Source: Plasmodium relictum (taxonomy: Eukaryota > Apicomplexa > Aconoidasida > Haemosporida > Plasmodiidae). Taken from it: a stretch of DNA of 64,000 nucleotides. Shown here piece after piece: positions 12,787 to 25,530 of the stretch. Positions within the stretch are counted from its first letter, which is position 1; each line of letters starts with the position of its first letter. The notes under the pieces were generated by a model. That model worked only from the letters and a program-made list of their open reading frames with translations, was not told the origin of the DNA and did no database searches. Location: positions 2,542,001 through 2,606,000 of the forward strand of contig NC_041690.1 of the NCBI RefSeq assembly GCF_900005765.1, in the 5' to 3' direction. Both the position numbers and the translations under genes were made by a program.

Positions 12787-15700
12787 ATGAATAAGAATAT
12801 TGATATGGAAGAATTAAGAAATTTAATCCAGGAAAATAGTATGAAGAAACGGTTCGTAAAGGATATAAAGAATAATTGCGAAATAAAAAGTATAAAATTT
12901 GGAATTATGAGTAAAGAAGAAATAATAAAATATTCAGAAGTAAAAATTTTAAATAGAGAGATGTATAAAAACAATAGTGGAATTCCTTATCCATATGGTG
13001 TTTTAGATTTAAAATTAGGTGCTCATAAAAGTAACGCTATTTGCGAAACTTGCAACAAAAATCTTATAAACTGCTCAGGTCACTTTGGATATATAGAATT
13101 AAATTATCCAGTTTTTCATATAGGTTATTATAAATATATAATCCATATATTGTATTGCATTTGCAAAAACTGCTCTAATTTATTATTGCCAAAAGAAAAA
13201 ATAGAATTTTTTTCTAATTTAAAAAAAAAAAATCCAGAAGATTCTTTTTATAAAAGACATTTATTTAAAAGAATATTAAATCTCTGTAAAAAAGTGAACA
13301 AATGTTATAAATGTGGAAGTGCACAAGGTGTAATAAAAAAAGTAATTAAACCAAGTTTGGACCAATTCATGAAATTAAAACACATTTTAAAAGTAAAAGA
13401 AAATGGGAAAATGGTTATAAAAGAAGAAGATTTAAATAGTTTATATGTATTAAAACTATTTAAAAATATTAATCCTTTTCATGTAAAATTATTAAATATA
13501 GAAAATCCCGAAAAGTTAATTATAACAGCTCTCTTGGTTCCACCCAATACAATTCGTCCATCTGTTATAATTGACGAACACGGGACAGCAGAAGATGACT
13601 TAACATGTATATTGTCAGAAATAACTCAATTAAATAATACAATAAATAGTCAATGCACAAATGGATATCAGACAAATCAATTTTTAGGTAATGTAGAATT
13701 TTTACAATTGCAAATTACAAGGTTTATAAACAGTGATTCTCCTGCGGTTTCTCAACTATTAGCTACACAAAACATTTCCAAACCAGGTAGAGGAATATGC
13801 CAAAGATTAAAAGGAAAAGAAGGAAGATTTCGATGTAATTTATCAGGTAAACGAGTGGATTTTTCAAGTAGAACTGTCATATCACCTGATCCAAATATAT
13901 CCATTGATGAAGTGGTCATTCCCAAAATTATTGCTATGCGATTAACTTATCCAGAAACAGTTAATAAATATAATATAGATAAATTAAAAATGTTAATACG
14001 GAATGGGTCTAATAAATGGCCTGGTGCTAATTACATTATAAAAAAAAATATTGATACTAATTATCAATCGAATAATAACATTTTTGATGTCATAAAAAAT
14101 TATATCAACAAAAAAAATAACGAAGACATTAATGAAGAACGTAAAAATAATCATTTAAATAAAATAAGTTTAAAATATGCAAATAAAAAATTTGTAATAG
14201 AAAATTTAAAAATAGGTGATATAGTAGAAAGGCATATTTGTGATGGTGATATTGTTTTATTTAATAGACAACCATCTCTTCACCGTATGTCTATTATGAG
14301 TCACAAAGCGAAAATAATGGATTATAAAACTTTTCGATTCAATGAGTGTGTATGTTCTCCTTATAATGCTGATTTTGATGGAGATGAAATGAATTTGCAT
14401 GTCCCTCAAACGGAAGAAGCAAGAGCAGAAGCTTTATATTTAATGAATGTGAAACATAATTTAATCACACCAAAAAATGGAGAAGTTATAATAGCATTAA
14501 CTCAAGATTTTTTATCTGCTTCTTATATTATTACAAACAAAGACACTTTTCTTGATAGAGATACCTTTTGTTTATTATGTTCATATTTTTCAGATGCTAA
14601 AATAAATATTGAATTACCTGTACCAGCAATATTAAAACCAAAGGAATTATGGACAGGTAAACAATTAATTAGCGTTTTAATTAAGCCAAATAAAAAAGAA
14701 AACACCATTATAAATTTTGAAATGAAAGAAAGAGAATATTCAACAAAAAATGGAGATTTAAAATATCTATGCTTAAATGATTCTTATGTTTGTTTTTATA
14801 AATCAGAATTAATATGCGGATCTTTAGGGAAAAAAGTATTAGGATCTTCTAAATATGGTTTATTTTATTACTTAATTCATCATAATTCGTCTTATGTAGC
14901 TTTAAAAATTATGAACAGATTTTCAAAATTAACAAGTAGATATTTCTCTAATAAAGGAATGACTATTGGAATAGATGATGTAACTCCATCTTCTACTTTG
15001 ACTGAAAAAAAGAGAGATTTGTTATTAAAAGGGTATGAAAAAGTGAATAAAGAAATTATATCATATAACGAAAAGAAAATGCAAATACAGCCAGGTTGCA
15101 CCTTAGAGGAAACATTAGAAATAAAAGTAAAAAATATATTAGATGATTTAAGAAATGATGCAGGTAAAACTTGTAATCAATATTTGCATTATTTAAATAA
15201 ACCTTTAATTATGTTTAATTCAGGAGCTAAAGGTGCTCTAATAAATATTGCTCAAATGATTGCTTGTGTTGGTCAGCAAAATGTAGCAGGGCAAAGAATT
15301 CAAAATGGGTTTATTAACAGAACCTTACCCCACTTTCACTTTCATTGCAAAGATTCGGAAAGTAGAGGATTTGTTCAAAATTCTTTTTATACTGGTCTAA
15401 ACCCAACTGAATTTTTTTTTCATACTATGTCAGGAAGAGAAGGATTGGTAGATACAGCAGTAAAAACAGCTGAAACTGGCTATATGCAAAGAAGATTGAT
15501 GAAAGCTCTAGAAGATTTATCAATACATTATGATTATACTGTCCGATCATGTGACAAACAAATAATTCAATTTATTTATGGAGACGATGCATTAAATCCT
15601 TCTTATATTGATAACAATAATACATATTCTGATCAATTTGATAAAATTTTTGATCATATTATCTCTATATCTTCAAGTCACGCTTTGTTATCTTTTAAAA

Positions 15701-18700
15701 ATAATACTAAAAATATAACACAACAAATATTGGATCAACAGGATAAAAATAATATACAAAAAAATAATTTTCAAGATACCAATGCATCTAATTATTCAAA
15801 TGAGCATTATGAACAATGTCACAATGGTAGTAACAATAACATTGTCTATACTAAGTCAGTTATATCTGAAATTATAAAAAAAATTTCATCAAAAATTAAT
15901 GTGGGAAATATATTTATACCATTAGAGCATGATGAACGTTTTATTAAAAAAATAATGAACGAAGACGAAAGCACAGAAGAATTATTTATTAAATATATTA
16001 AAGAAAATGAGTATGAAAAAGAAAAAAAAGAGTGTTATATGAATGATTATGAAAAAAAAATTTCTATGAATCATAGCTATACCAGTGCAAAGAATATTAA
16101 TTCATGTGAGCAACAACAAAAAGAAAACGAGTTGAAAAATCAAAATATAAAAAATGAAAAACAAGTAACAAAGAAAAAAAGAGGAAAAAAAAAAGACAAC
16201 CTACTGAAAAATGGAAGTATATCAGAAGTGGAAGAATATACAAATGATTCCGAAACATATAAAAATAAAAAATTAGATGAAAAAAATATAACAAAAAAAA
16301 GTATAAATGAAGCGAAAGAAGTAAAAAATTATGAAAACTCTAAACATTTTTACTTACACAAAAAGCAAATAAACTGTTCCAAAAATAATAGTATTTTGCC
16401 ACCATACAACTATGAATCAGTATTACATTTTGTGAATGACTATAGAAATATTGTAATAATTAAGAATCTACTCGATAAAAAAAAAATTATCTTAAATGAT
16501 GCAGAAAAAAAAATCATCTGCGATAAATACAATAAAATGAGTAAAAATATAAAGAAAAAAATAGAAATTGTTAACAATATATATAGACGCGAAAAGGAGA
16601 GAATCACAAAACTAAAAGAAAAATTGAATGATGACTATTATTCTTCTTCAGATGATTCTATAATTTTTAAGCAAATTAAAAAAATTAAAAGTAAAGAAAG
16701 AAAAAATGAAAACGATGATAGTAATAATATTATTACCTATAATGATAATAAAAGAAATATAATTAATAGTAACGATAATAACTTTATAGCTAATGTTGAT
16801 ATAAATGACAGCAGCAATATGTACAATAACGAAAATGATCAAATAATAAAAAAAACTAATTTTTCAAAAGAAAAAAATTTTAATTTTGATTTTAATGATA
16901 TAAAGAAAATTAAAGATAAAAAATTATATAAAGAAATTGTAAATGAAATAAATGAAAATGATTTCTTATACGAAAATAAATATTATAAACAAATGATTAA
17001 AAATATTATAGCATTTGTTAGTGTTTTTGAATATATAGAAAGTTCCAAACAGCATTTTATACTATTTCCATATGAAATTATAAAATGGTCTAATTTTTTG
17101 TTAATTTATTTAACGGAGATTATTCCTACTAATATTTATATTCATACAAAATTATCGAAAAAAGAAAAACCAACACATCAAAAAAATACTCAAAATATGA
17201 AAATATATATCGAAGAAATAAAAAAATGGTTATTTATTAAAGCTATAAATATATATAAATATCTTAATTATAAAAAAGGCCTTCAATTAATGAAAAAGAA
17301 CGATTATTTTCATTTCATAATAAATGAATATGATATATCTTATAGATATATGATTTATGATTATTCTTTTATAAATTTAAAACAGTTATATCTATTTATT
17401 TTTTTTAACATATATAAATATTTTAAATATATTTCTGTCCCTGGGGATGCAGTTGGATCCATTTCTGCTCAATCCATTGGAGAACCTGGAACTCAAATGA
17501 CTTTGAAAACTTTTCATTTTGCTGGTAAATAATATAAAAAAAAGATTATATTTTTAATTACAAATATATTATGAATTTATGTATTTTATATACTTTTAAT
17601 TATTTAATTATTTCATCATATATGTCAACATGTATAATTATATTTTTTTACTCATATGTATATATGTATTTTATTTTATAGGTGTTGCTAGTATGAATGT
17701 TACATTAGGTGTTCCTCGTATAAAAGAAATAATTAATGCATCAAGTTTTATTCAGACACCAATATTAAATATTCCTCTAGAAGTAAATGATAATTATAAT
17801 TTTGCTTTAATGATGAAATCGAAATTAGAAAAAACAACAATAAGAGATATTTGTGTTTATATGAAAGAAGATTATACTAATAGAGGTATTTTTTTATCAA
17901 TTAAATTTAATGAAGAATTAATTCAAAAACTTTTTTTGAATATTAATGCTTATAATATCAGAGATATTATATTGAAACAGAGTCATATTAACAAAATAAA
18001 AATTAACAAAATATATATTGAAGTCATAAATAAGTATAAATTACATATTTCGCTAAAAAATGATGAATTTTTGTTTTTTCAAATGGAATCATTAAAAAAG
18101 GGATTACTTGATTTATTAATATACGGAGATAAAGACATCAAAAGGTGTATTATAAAAAAAGAAGAAATAGAAGTAACTGACAGTGAAAATGAGAATGAAT
18201 ATGAATATAAAACTACTAATGTGAAGAAAAACATTGAAAATCAAGAAGAAACTAAAACGGATAAAGATAAAGAAGTAAATAAAAGTGTTATTCGTATAAA
18301 AAAAGAATTCAAAGAAAATAATGCAAATGTTAAAAAAGAAAAAGAGATATGTTTTACAAAGGAAGAGAGTATTAATAGAATAAAAAAGGAAGATACTATT
18401 CAAAATATAGCTAATGGAGAAAAATTAGAAAATATTATAGAAAATTTTAATAATAAAATAAATGAGAACATTGTAAAAAAAGATAACGAAATAATTAACT
18501 TAGATAGCATAAATTTGGATTCTCTCAACTTCGACAAAATTAATATCAATGACATTTATAATGATAAAATTGATTTTTATGATGAGAGCCTTAATATATG
18601 TAATTTGAATGGAAACAAAAAAAAGAACATAAAAAAAAAAAAAAAAACCGTATACTCCATTTTAGTTGAAGGAAATTCTTTGAATTATGTTCTTGGCTTA

Positions 18701-19388
18701 GAAGGTGTCGATTTTAAACATATTATTTCCAATCATGTAATTAACGTCTTTCAAGTAAGTATTTTTTTTTTTTTTTTTTCATTATACCTGTATTTATATA
18801 TAAATTTTTTTTTTTTTTTTTATCACAGGTTTTAGGCATAGAAGCTGCGAGGGTAACAATAATAAATGAAATAAAGAAATGTGTTGAAGCATATAGTATT
18901 GATATTGACATTAGACACATAATGCTTTTGGCAGATATAATGGCATTTACGTTAGTAACATTATTTTTTTTTTTTTTTTAAGAATTCAATTTTTATATAA
19001 TTTTAATATATTTTTTCCTTTTTTTTTTTTTTTTTTCAGTGGTGATATTTTAGGTATAAATAGGTTTGGTATACAAAAAGCTCGACAAAGTACATTAATG
19101 CTAGCTTCTTTCGAAGAAACAAATGAACATCTATTTGTTTCATCATTTTTTAAAAATATTGATGAGATTAATAATATAAGTGAAAGTATAATAGTTGGAA
19201 AAAATATACCAATTGGTACAGGATCATTTCAACTCCTTTATGATTATAAATTGTTAGTTATCTACAAAAATAACATTTTAATTTATATATATATATACTT
19301 ATTTATTTTTTTTTTTTTTTAAATTTATAGCGATAAGAAACAGAAAAACCTAACTTTACTTGAAAAAGCTGAAAGGGAAATAAGATAA
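12787..19388 (+). CDS. RPC1: DNA-directed RNA polymerase III largest subunit (RPC1)
   Basis: Catalytic subunit of Pol III, which makes tRNA, 5S rRNA and other small RNAs in the nucleus. Exons 12787-17524, 17682-18754, 18829-18950, 19040-19252 and 19331-19385 (stop 19386-19388) give 2067 residues, all junctions in phase. I chose the ATG at 12787 because the open frame upstream has no other ATG. Visible features are the clamp zinc site C86/C89/C96/H99 with further CxxC pairs, the catalytic loop [10 protein letters not shown] (metal-binding D529, D531, D533), the bridge helix [18 protein letters not shown], the trigger-loop segment [16 protein letters not shown] interrupted by intron 1, and the C-terminal [17 protein letters not shown]. 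Two Asn/Lys/Glu-rich inserts enlarge it beyond the usual length of about 1400: roughly 15600-17400 between bridge helix and trigger loop, and 18150-18650 in the jaw region. [19 protein letters not shown] supports Pol III rather than Pol I or II. Confidence 0.95.
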
Positions 19389-20079
19389 CTAATTTGATTA
19401 CATTATATATAAACAGCATACTTCTTTTAAGTTTATATTTGTACTACCTTTTTTTTGATTCTTATTTCATATATATATTTGCTTTATTCCTTTTTTTTTA
19501 TTTGATTAACCCATTTTGTTCTTTTATTTATAAACATGAATATCATATTTGCAATCTATTCTTTTAAAATAATACATCATTTTGTGTTTTTTTGAAACTA
19601 TATAAATTTTTTATATATTATATAACTTATTATTTTTTATTATTTTTTTTAATGTTATTAAAAGAACTATAATTTTTTTTTTAATTCATATTACATATAA
19701 GAATCTGAAAAATTTTTAAATTTTTATATTTTTTTTTTTTTTTTTGCAAGTGCACAATATATAAAAAACTCTATCAGTTTTTTTGTTTGTTATTTATCAA
19801 GTATATGTAAAATGAGCTTTTTAAAACTTAAATTTTTATTGTTTTTATTTTTTTTATTTTTCAAAAATTCAATCAATTATAAATCTTCAATAATTCATAT
19901 CATTCAAATTACCTATAATAAATTTTATTACTTTTTGAATGAGAATAATTTTTTTTTTTTTTTGCTGTTCGATGATATTATTTATTAAATAAACATATTT
20001 ATTTTTATTATTTTTTTAAAATAAGTTTCATAATAATATATATAAATTGTTTAAAAATAAAAAAGAGAGAATATAAAAA
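19389..20079. other. Intergenic region
   Basis: Roughly 690 bp of T-rich sequence between RPC1 and the PUB-like gene, both on the plus strand. One GTGCAC palindrome (near 19751) matches a motif reported for the AP2-I type ApiAP2 regulators, but a single six-base match is weak evidence. No other feature was seen. Confidence 0.4.
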
Positions 20080-21228
20080 ATGACCGATTACAAAATTGCT
20101 GTTAGTTCTATTGAAGAAATAAAAGACATATGTAGTGAATTATTGAATTCAAAAGAGGAAGATACATTTAATAAACTTAGTCTATATTATGAATTTGAAG
20201 ATAAATTAAAAAAGTTACAACCAATTATCACTAGAATAAGAATAAGAAGAAATGAAACTGATGAAGAAAAAAAAATTTATGGAGAAAAAATGATAAAAAA
20301 TGTAGATATATTATTAGAAAGATACGACTTATTATATAATATATATGAAGAAGAGCTAACAGTGTTTAAAGAGAATTATGAAATTGAAAAAAATAAAAAA
20401 ATTGAAAAAAAGTTATTAGAAGAACAAAAAAAAAAGGAATATGAACAAGAAGAACTTAACAGGGGAAGAATTAGAACAAAATTGGAGGAAGAAGAAATAA
20501 TCAAAAAAAATGAAGAAAAATTAAGAATTCTAAAAGAAGAAGAACAAGAAAACGAAAAAAAAATAAAAAAAATAGAATTTATAAAGGAAATAATACAAGA
20601 AAAATGCAATTTTTTGTATGATGAAATATCCAATGCTTGTAGCAAAAGAGAAGCAATAAAATATATTTACTCTCAATTAGGTGTGAATAATAAAAATTAT
20701 AATGACATAAAAGAAGATGATTGTTTATTTAGTTTTAATTATTTTATTGATTGCTTATATCTAATTTATAAAAATAATGAATATAAGCTTTTTAAAGAAG
20801 CTTTAAAAAATATAATTGAATATTTAGAAGAGTTAGTAAAAAATATAGATAACGATAAATTAAAACTAATTAATCTTATGAATAAGACTTTTCAAAACAA
20901 TATTTTATCAAAAAAAGGAACTTTATTTGTATTTATTTTAATTGGATATGTTTTAAAAAGACCAGAAGAAATAATTCATATATTAAAAAAAATAAACAGG
21001 GAAATTAATAAGGAAAACATATATATATATTTGGAAGAACCTAATATTGTTAATGACTATAAAGAATGGAAAGTATGGTTTGAAAATATTCAATCATCTT
21101 TAAATATTTTGTGTACTTTTTTTAGGCATGTTAACAAATACTCAGATATTCCTGATGACGAAAAAATAAAATCCATTTTCTTATATTTAAGAGAAAATTT
21201 TGGAAATGAAGAACAAAAAAATACTTAA
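20080..21228 (+). CDS. PUB/PUG-domain-like protein, putative Cdc48/p97 cofactor
   Basis: A single exon of 382 residues starting at ATG 20080. Residues about 90-180 form a long Glu/Lys-rich helix or coiled coil. Residues about 238-295 fit the PUB (PNGase/UBA or UBX) domain pattern: EALKNIIEYLEELVKN, then LINLMNKTFQNNIL, then a hydrophobic TLFVFILIGY. This matches the family layout 'aL..il.yl.Nil..p...Kyr.irl.NktFq..v....ga.efL..iGf'. PUB domains bind the C-terminal tail of the AAA ATPase p97/Cdc48, as in UBXD1, PNGase and HOIP. I see no UBX or transglutaminase domain, so this is neither classical UBXD1 nor PNGase. The gene ends tail-to-tail with Sir2A. The domain call is by eye; the cofactor role is inference. 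Confidence 0.6.
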   Translation: MTDYKIAVSSIEEIKDICSELLNSKEEDTFNKLSLYYEFEDKLKKLQPIITRIRIRRNETDEEKKIYGEKMIKNVDILLERYDLLYNIYEEELTVFKENYEIEKNKKIEKKLLEEQKKKEYEQEELNRGRIRTKLEEEEIIKKNEEKLRILKEEEQENEKKIKKIEFIKEIIQEKCNFLYDEISNACSKREAIKYIYSQLGVNNKNYNDIKEDDCLFSFNYFIDCLYLIYKNNEYKLFKEALKNIIEYLEELVKNIDNDKLKLINLMNKTFQNNILSKKGTLFVFILIGYVLKRPEEIIHILKKINREINKENIYIYLEEPNIVNDYKEWKVWFENIQSSLNILCTFFRHVNKYSDIPDDEKIKSIFLYLRENFGNEEQKNT

Positions 21229-21366
21229 TTTTTATTAAAAGAATCATCAATCATAAAAAAAAAAAAAATTAAAACTAAATGAACTTAACATAAAAGTAGA
21301 AAAACAAACATAACTGCCTATCTTTATATTCTCGCTTTTTTTTTTTTAAAAAAATAATTATATAAT

Positions 21367-22167
21367 TTATTTTTTTTCTTTTAATATATTTGATACTTTA
21401 ATTAATTCACTAAATTTTGAACAAACATGATAATCAGACATTTTATTTGTTATATAGGTTTTTGATATATTTATTTCAACTATTTTCTTTTTTTTTTTAT
21501 TAGCGAAGTAACATAAATTTGTAGCTGATGATACAGTTGAAGATGTTCCAATAACTAAAAGTAGATCACATTTTGTTATTTCTTTTTCAGCTTCTTTTAA
21601 AAGATCCTTTGATATAACTTCTCCAAATAAAACTACATTTGGTTTAAATATTCCTCCACATGGACATTCAGGTGGTAATTGATGCATAAAGTGAGAAGTT
21701 TTTTGTAGCATTATCTTATTTAATTTAACAATTTTATTACATGTACAGCAGCAAGCTTCAAAAACATTACCATGTAATGGAATTACTTTTGTATTTCCAC
21801 TTTCTTCATGCAACCCATCAATATTTTGTGTAATTACTGATTTTAAATATCCTAAATTTTCTAATGTTGATAAAGCTATGTGTCCACTATTTAGTCCTAT
21901 TTCATAATCTGATGAAATATCTCTTATTACTTCCCATATTTTTTCTGGATATTTCCAAAAACCCCAGATCGTCCCATATATTCTTGGATCGTATTTACTC
22001 CATATAGAATTACTAGAACCTCGAAAACTTGGTATGTTACTTTCAGCTGATGTTCCTGACCCTGTTAATGCAACGATATATTTACTATTTTCTATTAATT
22101 CAGCTAGCTCCTCCAGAGTCATACTTTTTGTTTCCTTCTTTAATGTAGAAATCATTAAATTTCCCAT
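21367..22167 (-). CDS. SIR2A: NAD-dependent protein deacylase Sir2A
   Basis: Sirtuin that removes acetyl or longer acyl groups from lysines, consuming NAD+. In P. falciparum Sir2A acts at telomeres and helps silence subtelomeric gene families. This 266-residue protein has the NAD-binding [16 protein letters not shown] at 35-50, TQNIDGLH at 113-120 with catalytic H132 in the following PLHG, zinc cysteines in CCCTC (139-143) and PECPCGG, and the late Rossmann GTSSTVS and VEINIS segments. It is close to the length of the P. falciparum protein as I remember it. The ATG at the complement of 22165-22167 gives the family-typical start MGNLMIS. It is a single exon, convergent with the PUB-like gene, the two stops being only about 140 bp apart. 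No key residue is missing. Confidence 0.95.
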   Translation of the reverse strand: MGNLMISTLKKETKSMTLEELAELIENSKYIVALTGSGTSAESNIPSFRGSSNSIWSKYDPRIYGTIWGFWKYPEKIWEVIRDISSDYEIGLNSGHIALSTLENLGYLKSVITQNIDGLHEESGNTKVIPLHGNVFEACCCTCNKIVKLNKIMLQKTSHFMHQLPPECPCGGIFKPNVVLFGEVISKDLLKEAEKEITKCDLLLVIGTSSTVSSATNLCYFANKKKKKIVEINISKTYITNKMSDYHVCSKFSELIKVSNILKEKK

Positions 22168-22627
22168 TTTTCTATGTTTTATAATAATTTCAATTCTACC
22201 TTCTTCATCAAACTCTTTTTAGTTACAATAGCTAAAATGTAGTTAGAATTTATTTTTATGTAGAATTTAATTGAAGATTATCAAATAATTTTTATTTTTT
22301 ATTTTATTGTTTTTCTTTTTTTTTTATATTTTAAATATTAAAAAAACCTGAATAATTTTTTTATTATATTCATATTCAGGATTATATAAATCTTAATATG
22401 AGAAAATTATCATTAATTTAGGAATTACTTGCATTATAACAAAAATGATATTATTAAAAAACATGTAAGATCTTTCTATATAATAAGTTTAGAATATTTA
22501 AAAACTATTCTTCATGTATAATATTGTTAAATTAACTTTTTTCAAAAAAAAAAAATGTAAAAATAGGAACATTAAGAAATGAATAAATTATTAATGGAAA
22601 AGTGTGTTTATATATGAAAAAATAATT
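22168..22627. other. Short intergenic region
   Basis: About 460 bp of AT-rich DNA between two minus-strand genes. It contains the upstream region of Sir2A and the 3' flank of the 53-residue gene. Nothing else was recognised. Confidence 0.4.
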
Positions 22628-22789
22628 TCACTCTTTTTTTTTATCTATTGTAATATTACATTTAATTGAACTATTTTGTGAAATCTTAAGTAGCAAAAAT
22701 ACTATAATAAATATGTGTATTAGTAATAAAAACAATGCAAAACAAAACATTTTTGTGCTCAAACTCAAATCTTCTATCTTAGAGTTCAT
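22628..22789 (-). CDS. 53-residue single-span membrane protein, unknown
   Basis: On the minus strand an ATG at 22789 opens a frame of 53 codons ending in TGA at 22628-22630. The protein has a polar N-terminus (MNSKIEDLSLSTK), one strongly hydrophobic span (about residues 15-35) and a polar, lysine-rich C-terminus ending DKKKE. The codons mix C/G-containing triplets with AT-rich ones, and the layout of a polar head, one span of about 21 residues and a basic tail is not what random T-rich intergenic DNA gives. Small subunits of ER complexes such as oligosaccharyltransferase or translocon have this plan, but I see no family signature. It could be a tail- or signal-anchored protein of the secretory pathway. 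Function unknown; that it is a gene is likely but not proven. Confidence 0.5.
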   Translation of the reverse strand: MNSKIEDLSLSTKMFCFALFLLLIHIFIIVFLLLKISQNSSIKCNITIDKKKE

Positions 22790-25530
22790 GTTAAAAAGAA
22801 AAAAAATGAATAAAAAAAAAATTAAATTAAATTAAAACCAAATCAAATAAAATAATTATGTGTAACTATTAATTTAGTTATTTCAGTATTATAAAAAAAA
22901 TAATTCATTTTCCACTCCTTTCGAAGTTTTATTATTTAAAGCTTTTTCACAATTTTTTAAACATATTATCAATTCATATTTATTTTCTAATAAGTACATA
23001 ATAAAATAAAATGAATTTTAATATTTATTAAAAAAAATTGAAAATAATTTTATAAATTCCTGAAAAATGAGAGAAAACTTAGAATATTTAATAACAAATG
23101 CACCTTTTTTATTTCTCTTAATTTATGAAATATGAAATAGTAAAAAAAAGAAAAGTTTATTTCCCTTAAATATTTTTATTTTTTTTTTATTATTAAAATA
23201 TATATATATAAATATTTATATATACAACAATAAATAATTTTTTAAGCTTATAATTATAATATCAAAAAATTTATTTTAAAAAAAATTTTTTTTTTTTACA
23301 TATCAGCATGATTCATATGAAATAAAAAAAAATGCAAATAAATAGTTGTGCAGTTTATTTATTGTATGTACGAGAGATACGTATATTAGATACAAAATGA
23401 AATTTCCATTATAAAAAAATAATTATTTTTCTTAAGAAAAATATGAGGAAATAACAGGATATTATTAAAATGCATTTTTTTTTTTATGTTTTCCTCCGTT
23501 TTGTTACGGCAAAATCAACACTACTTAACAAGAAGCTGCCTAAAGGCGTTGAAAATACCGGGAATATGAAGGAAAAAATCAAATATATATCTTTAAATAT
23601 TTCTTTTTTAATTTTGCTTAAAATTAAAAAAAGAAAAAATTTAAAAGATATAAAATGAATTTTTATATAGGTTAAAAAATAAATAACGATATAATATAAA
23701 GTGAAAAATTAAATCGCTGAGTGTAATTTAACCATATTTACATTCGTTATTATTTTTTAAATTTCAATTTCAATATACTTAATTTATATATTTTTAAATT
23801 TTTTTTCTTTTTTTTTAATATTTATTGAAAATATTGTAACTTAAAAAAATATATATATATATAATTTATTTAAGGTTTTTTTAATTTTTTTTTTAATTTT
23901 TAGCTCACTAAAATTACTCCTCATAAATTATTATACTAAAAAAAAAATACTATGTATATTTTTTAACATCAAAATTGTACCTATCTCGTTTTGCAGAACA
24001 TATCTTTTTTTACCTGTGAATTTTCCATAATATTAAAATTATTTTTTACATCTCCATTAATTTTACAGCATACATATTTTTAATTTATATATATTCCCTT
24101 TCTTTTTTCTTTCTTTAATTTATTATTTAATAAATTCTTCATTTTTAAAATATTACTCATGAATTCACCTTATATAAAAGCTTTTTTTTCTTATCTTCAA
24201 AATATTTTAAAATAAAATTAGCAAGAATGAGAGTAGAAAAAAAAATTGTAACAAAATATTAAAATATTACATAAAATATATTTTTAGTTAATGTATTTTT
24301 CTTACTAATTTCTTTTTTTATAAAATATCGTAGCTTCTATAAAAATGTTTAATTAATTTAAATACAAATTAAAATTCATTGAAAATGAGAAAAATGGAGA
24401 TAATCATATATCCAAAATGCCAAAAAAAAAATTGTTCTGAACGTTTTTCATTTATACCTATAAAAATAATGTCAATTTCTTTAAATTAACAGATATATTT
24501 TTAATTGGCATAACAACTCCAAATGAAAATATTTAATAGAACGAAAAATATAAGATTTTATTATTTATTCAAAAGTATATTTTATAAATATAAATTTTTT
24601 TTTTATGAAATATTCAATAAAAAGCACTTTTAAAGATAGTTGTAATTCTAACAATGTTATAGATATTTTTATCTTTATAATTAATATTATAATTTATTTA
24701 ATATTGGATTCTTATTTATCTTTTTCTAATCCCTACTTTTAATAAAATAATAGTGTTAAATATCATAAAGTATTTTTATTTATACATTTCTCAAGAAAAA
24801 TTCAAGGAAATAAATAGAAAAAGTACACTATACATATGTATATTCCTTTTATTTTTACGGCATCAATTTTAGTAAACTTTAATTTTATTATATTTTATTT
24901 TTTTAAATTTTTAATAAATTATAAAACCGTATGTATTATTATATTTCTATTTTGTCACTATATAAAGAAGTTTGTATATATTATCTTTAAAAAAAATGAG
25001 TGATAATACATTTAAAAACACTTTTTAGAAGATAAATTTTTAATGATATTGCTATTTCTTAAATTTCATTTAAAGTAAAATATTCTTATTTAAACTTTTT
25101 TTTTTTTTTATAACTGATCTATTTTTTAATTTTTTTTTTTTTTCGTTAATTAAATTTGCCTTTAATATTATAATTTGTTATTGTCTTTTTTTTTTTTTTT
25201 TTTTATGATAAACCATACTGTTAAATATGTGTCCTTTTTTATATTACATACCATATAAATATTTTAATCCTTTTTTTTTAAAATAAAATTAATATATAAT
25301 TTTATTTAGGCTTTTTTCTTTTAAATTATAACACTATCATAAATTATGAATTAAATCAGTACTAAGTATGTTTTTCAGTTAAACCTCTTTATGCTATATA
25401 TTTTTTTTTTTTTTTTTTTTTTAAAAAAAACTGTGCAAAACCTTTAAACAAATTGAAATACTATTTATATTTTAACTCTACTGTATGATAGTAACTAATT
25501 TAATGTTTTCACATAATTCATATATATATA
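22790..25530. other. Long intergenic region
   Basis: About 2.7 kb upstream of both the minus-strand small membrane gene and the plus-strand nine-exon gene, so it probably contains divergent promoters. It is almost entirely AT, except for the GC-richer island at about 23495-23580 listed separately. Several poly-T tracts occur near 25100-25420. Confidence 0.5.
23470..23658 (+). other. GC-richer island: possible small exon or structured RNA
   Basis: Within very AT-rich DNA, bases about 23495-23580 carry many G and C residues. A 62-codon ATG frame spans it (MHFFFYVFLRFVTAKSTLLN and so on, ending at 23658), but the opposite strand is also open over the island. Two short inverted repeats occur: CCGT/ACGG around a six-base loop, then GCCT/AGGC around a two-base loop. 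Such islands in Plasmodium usually mark a coding exon, a non-coding RNA or an organelle-derived insertion. I cannot tell which. I do not recognise the peptide or an RNA family. Confidence 0.25.
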
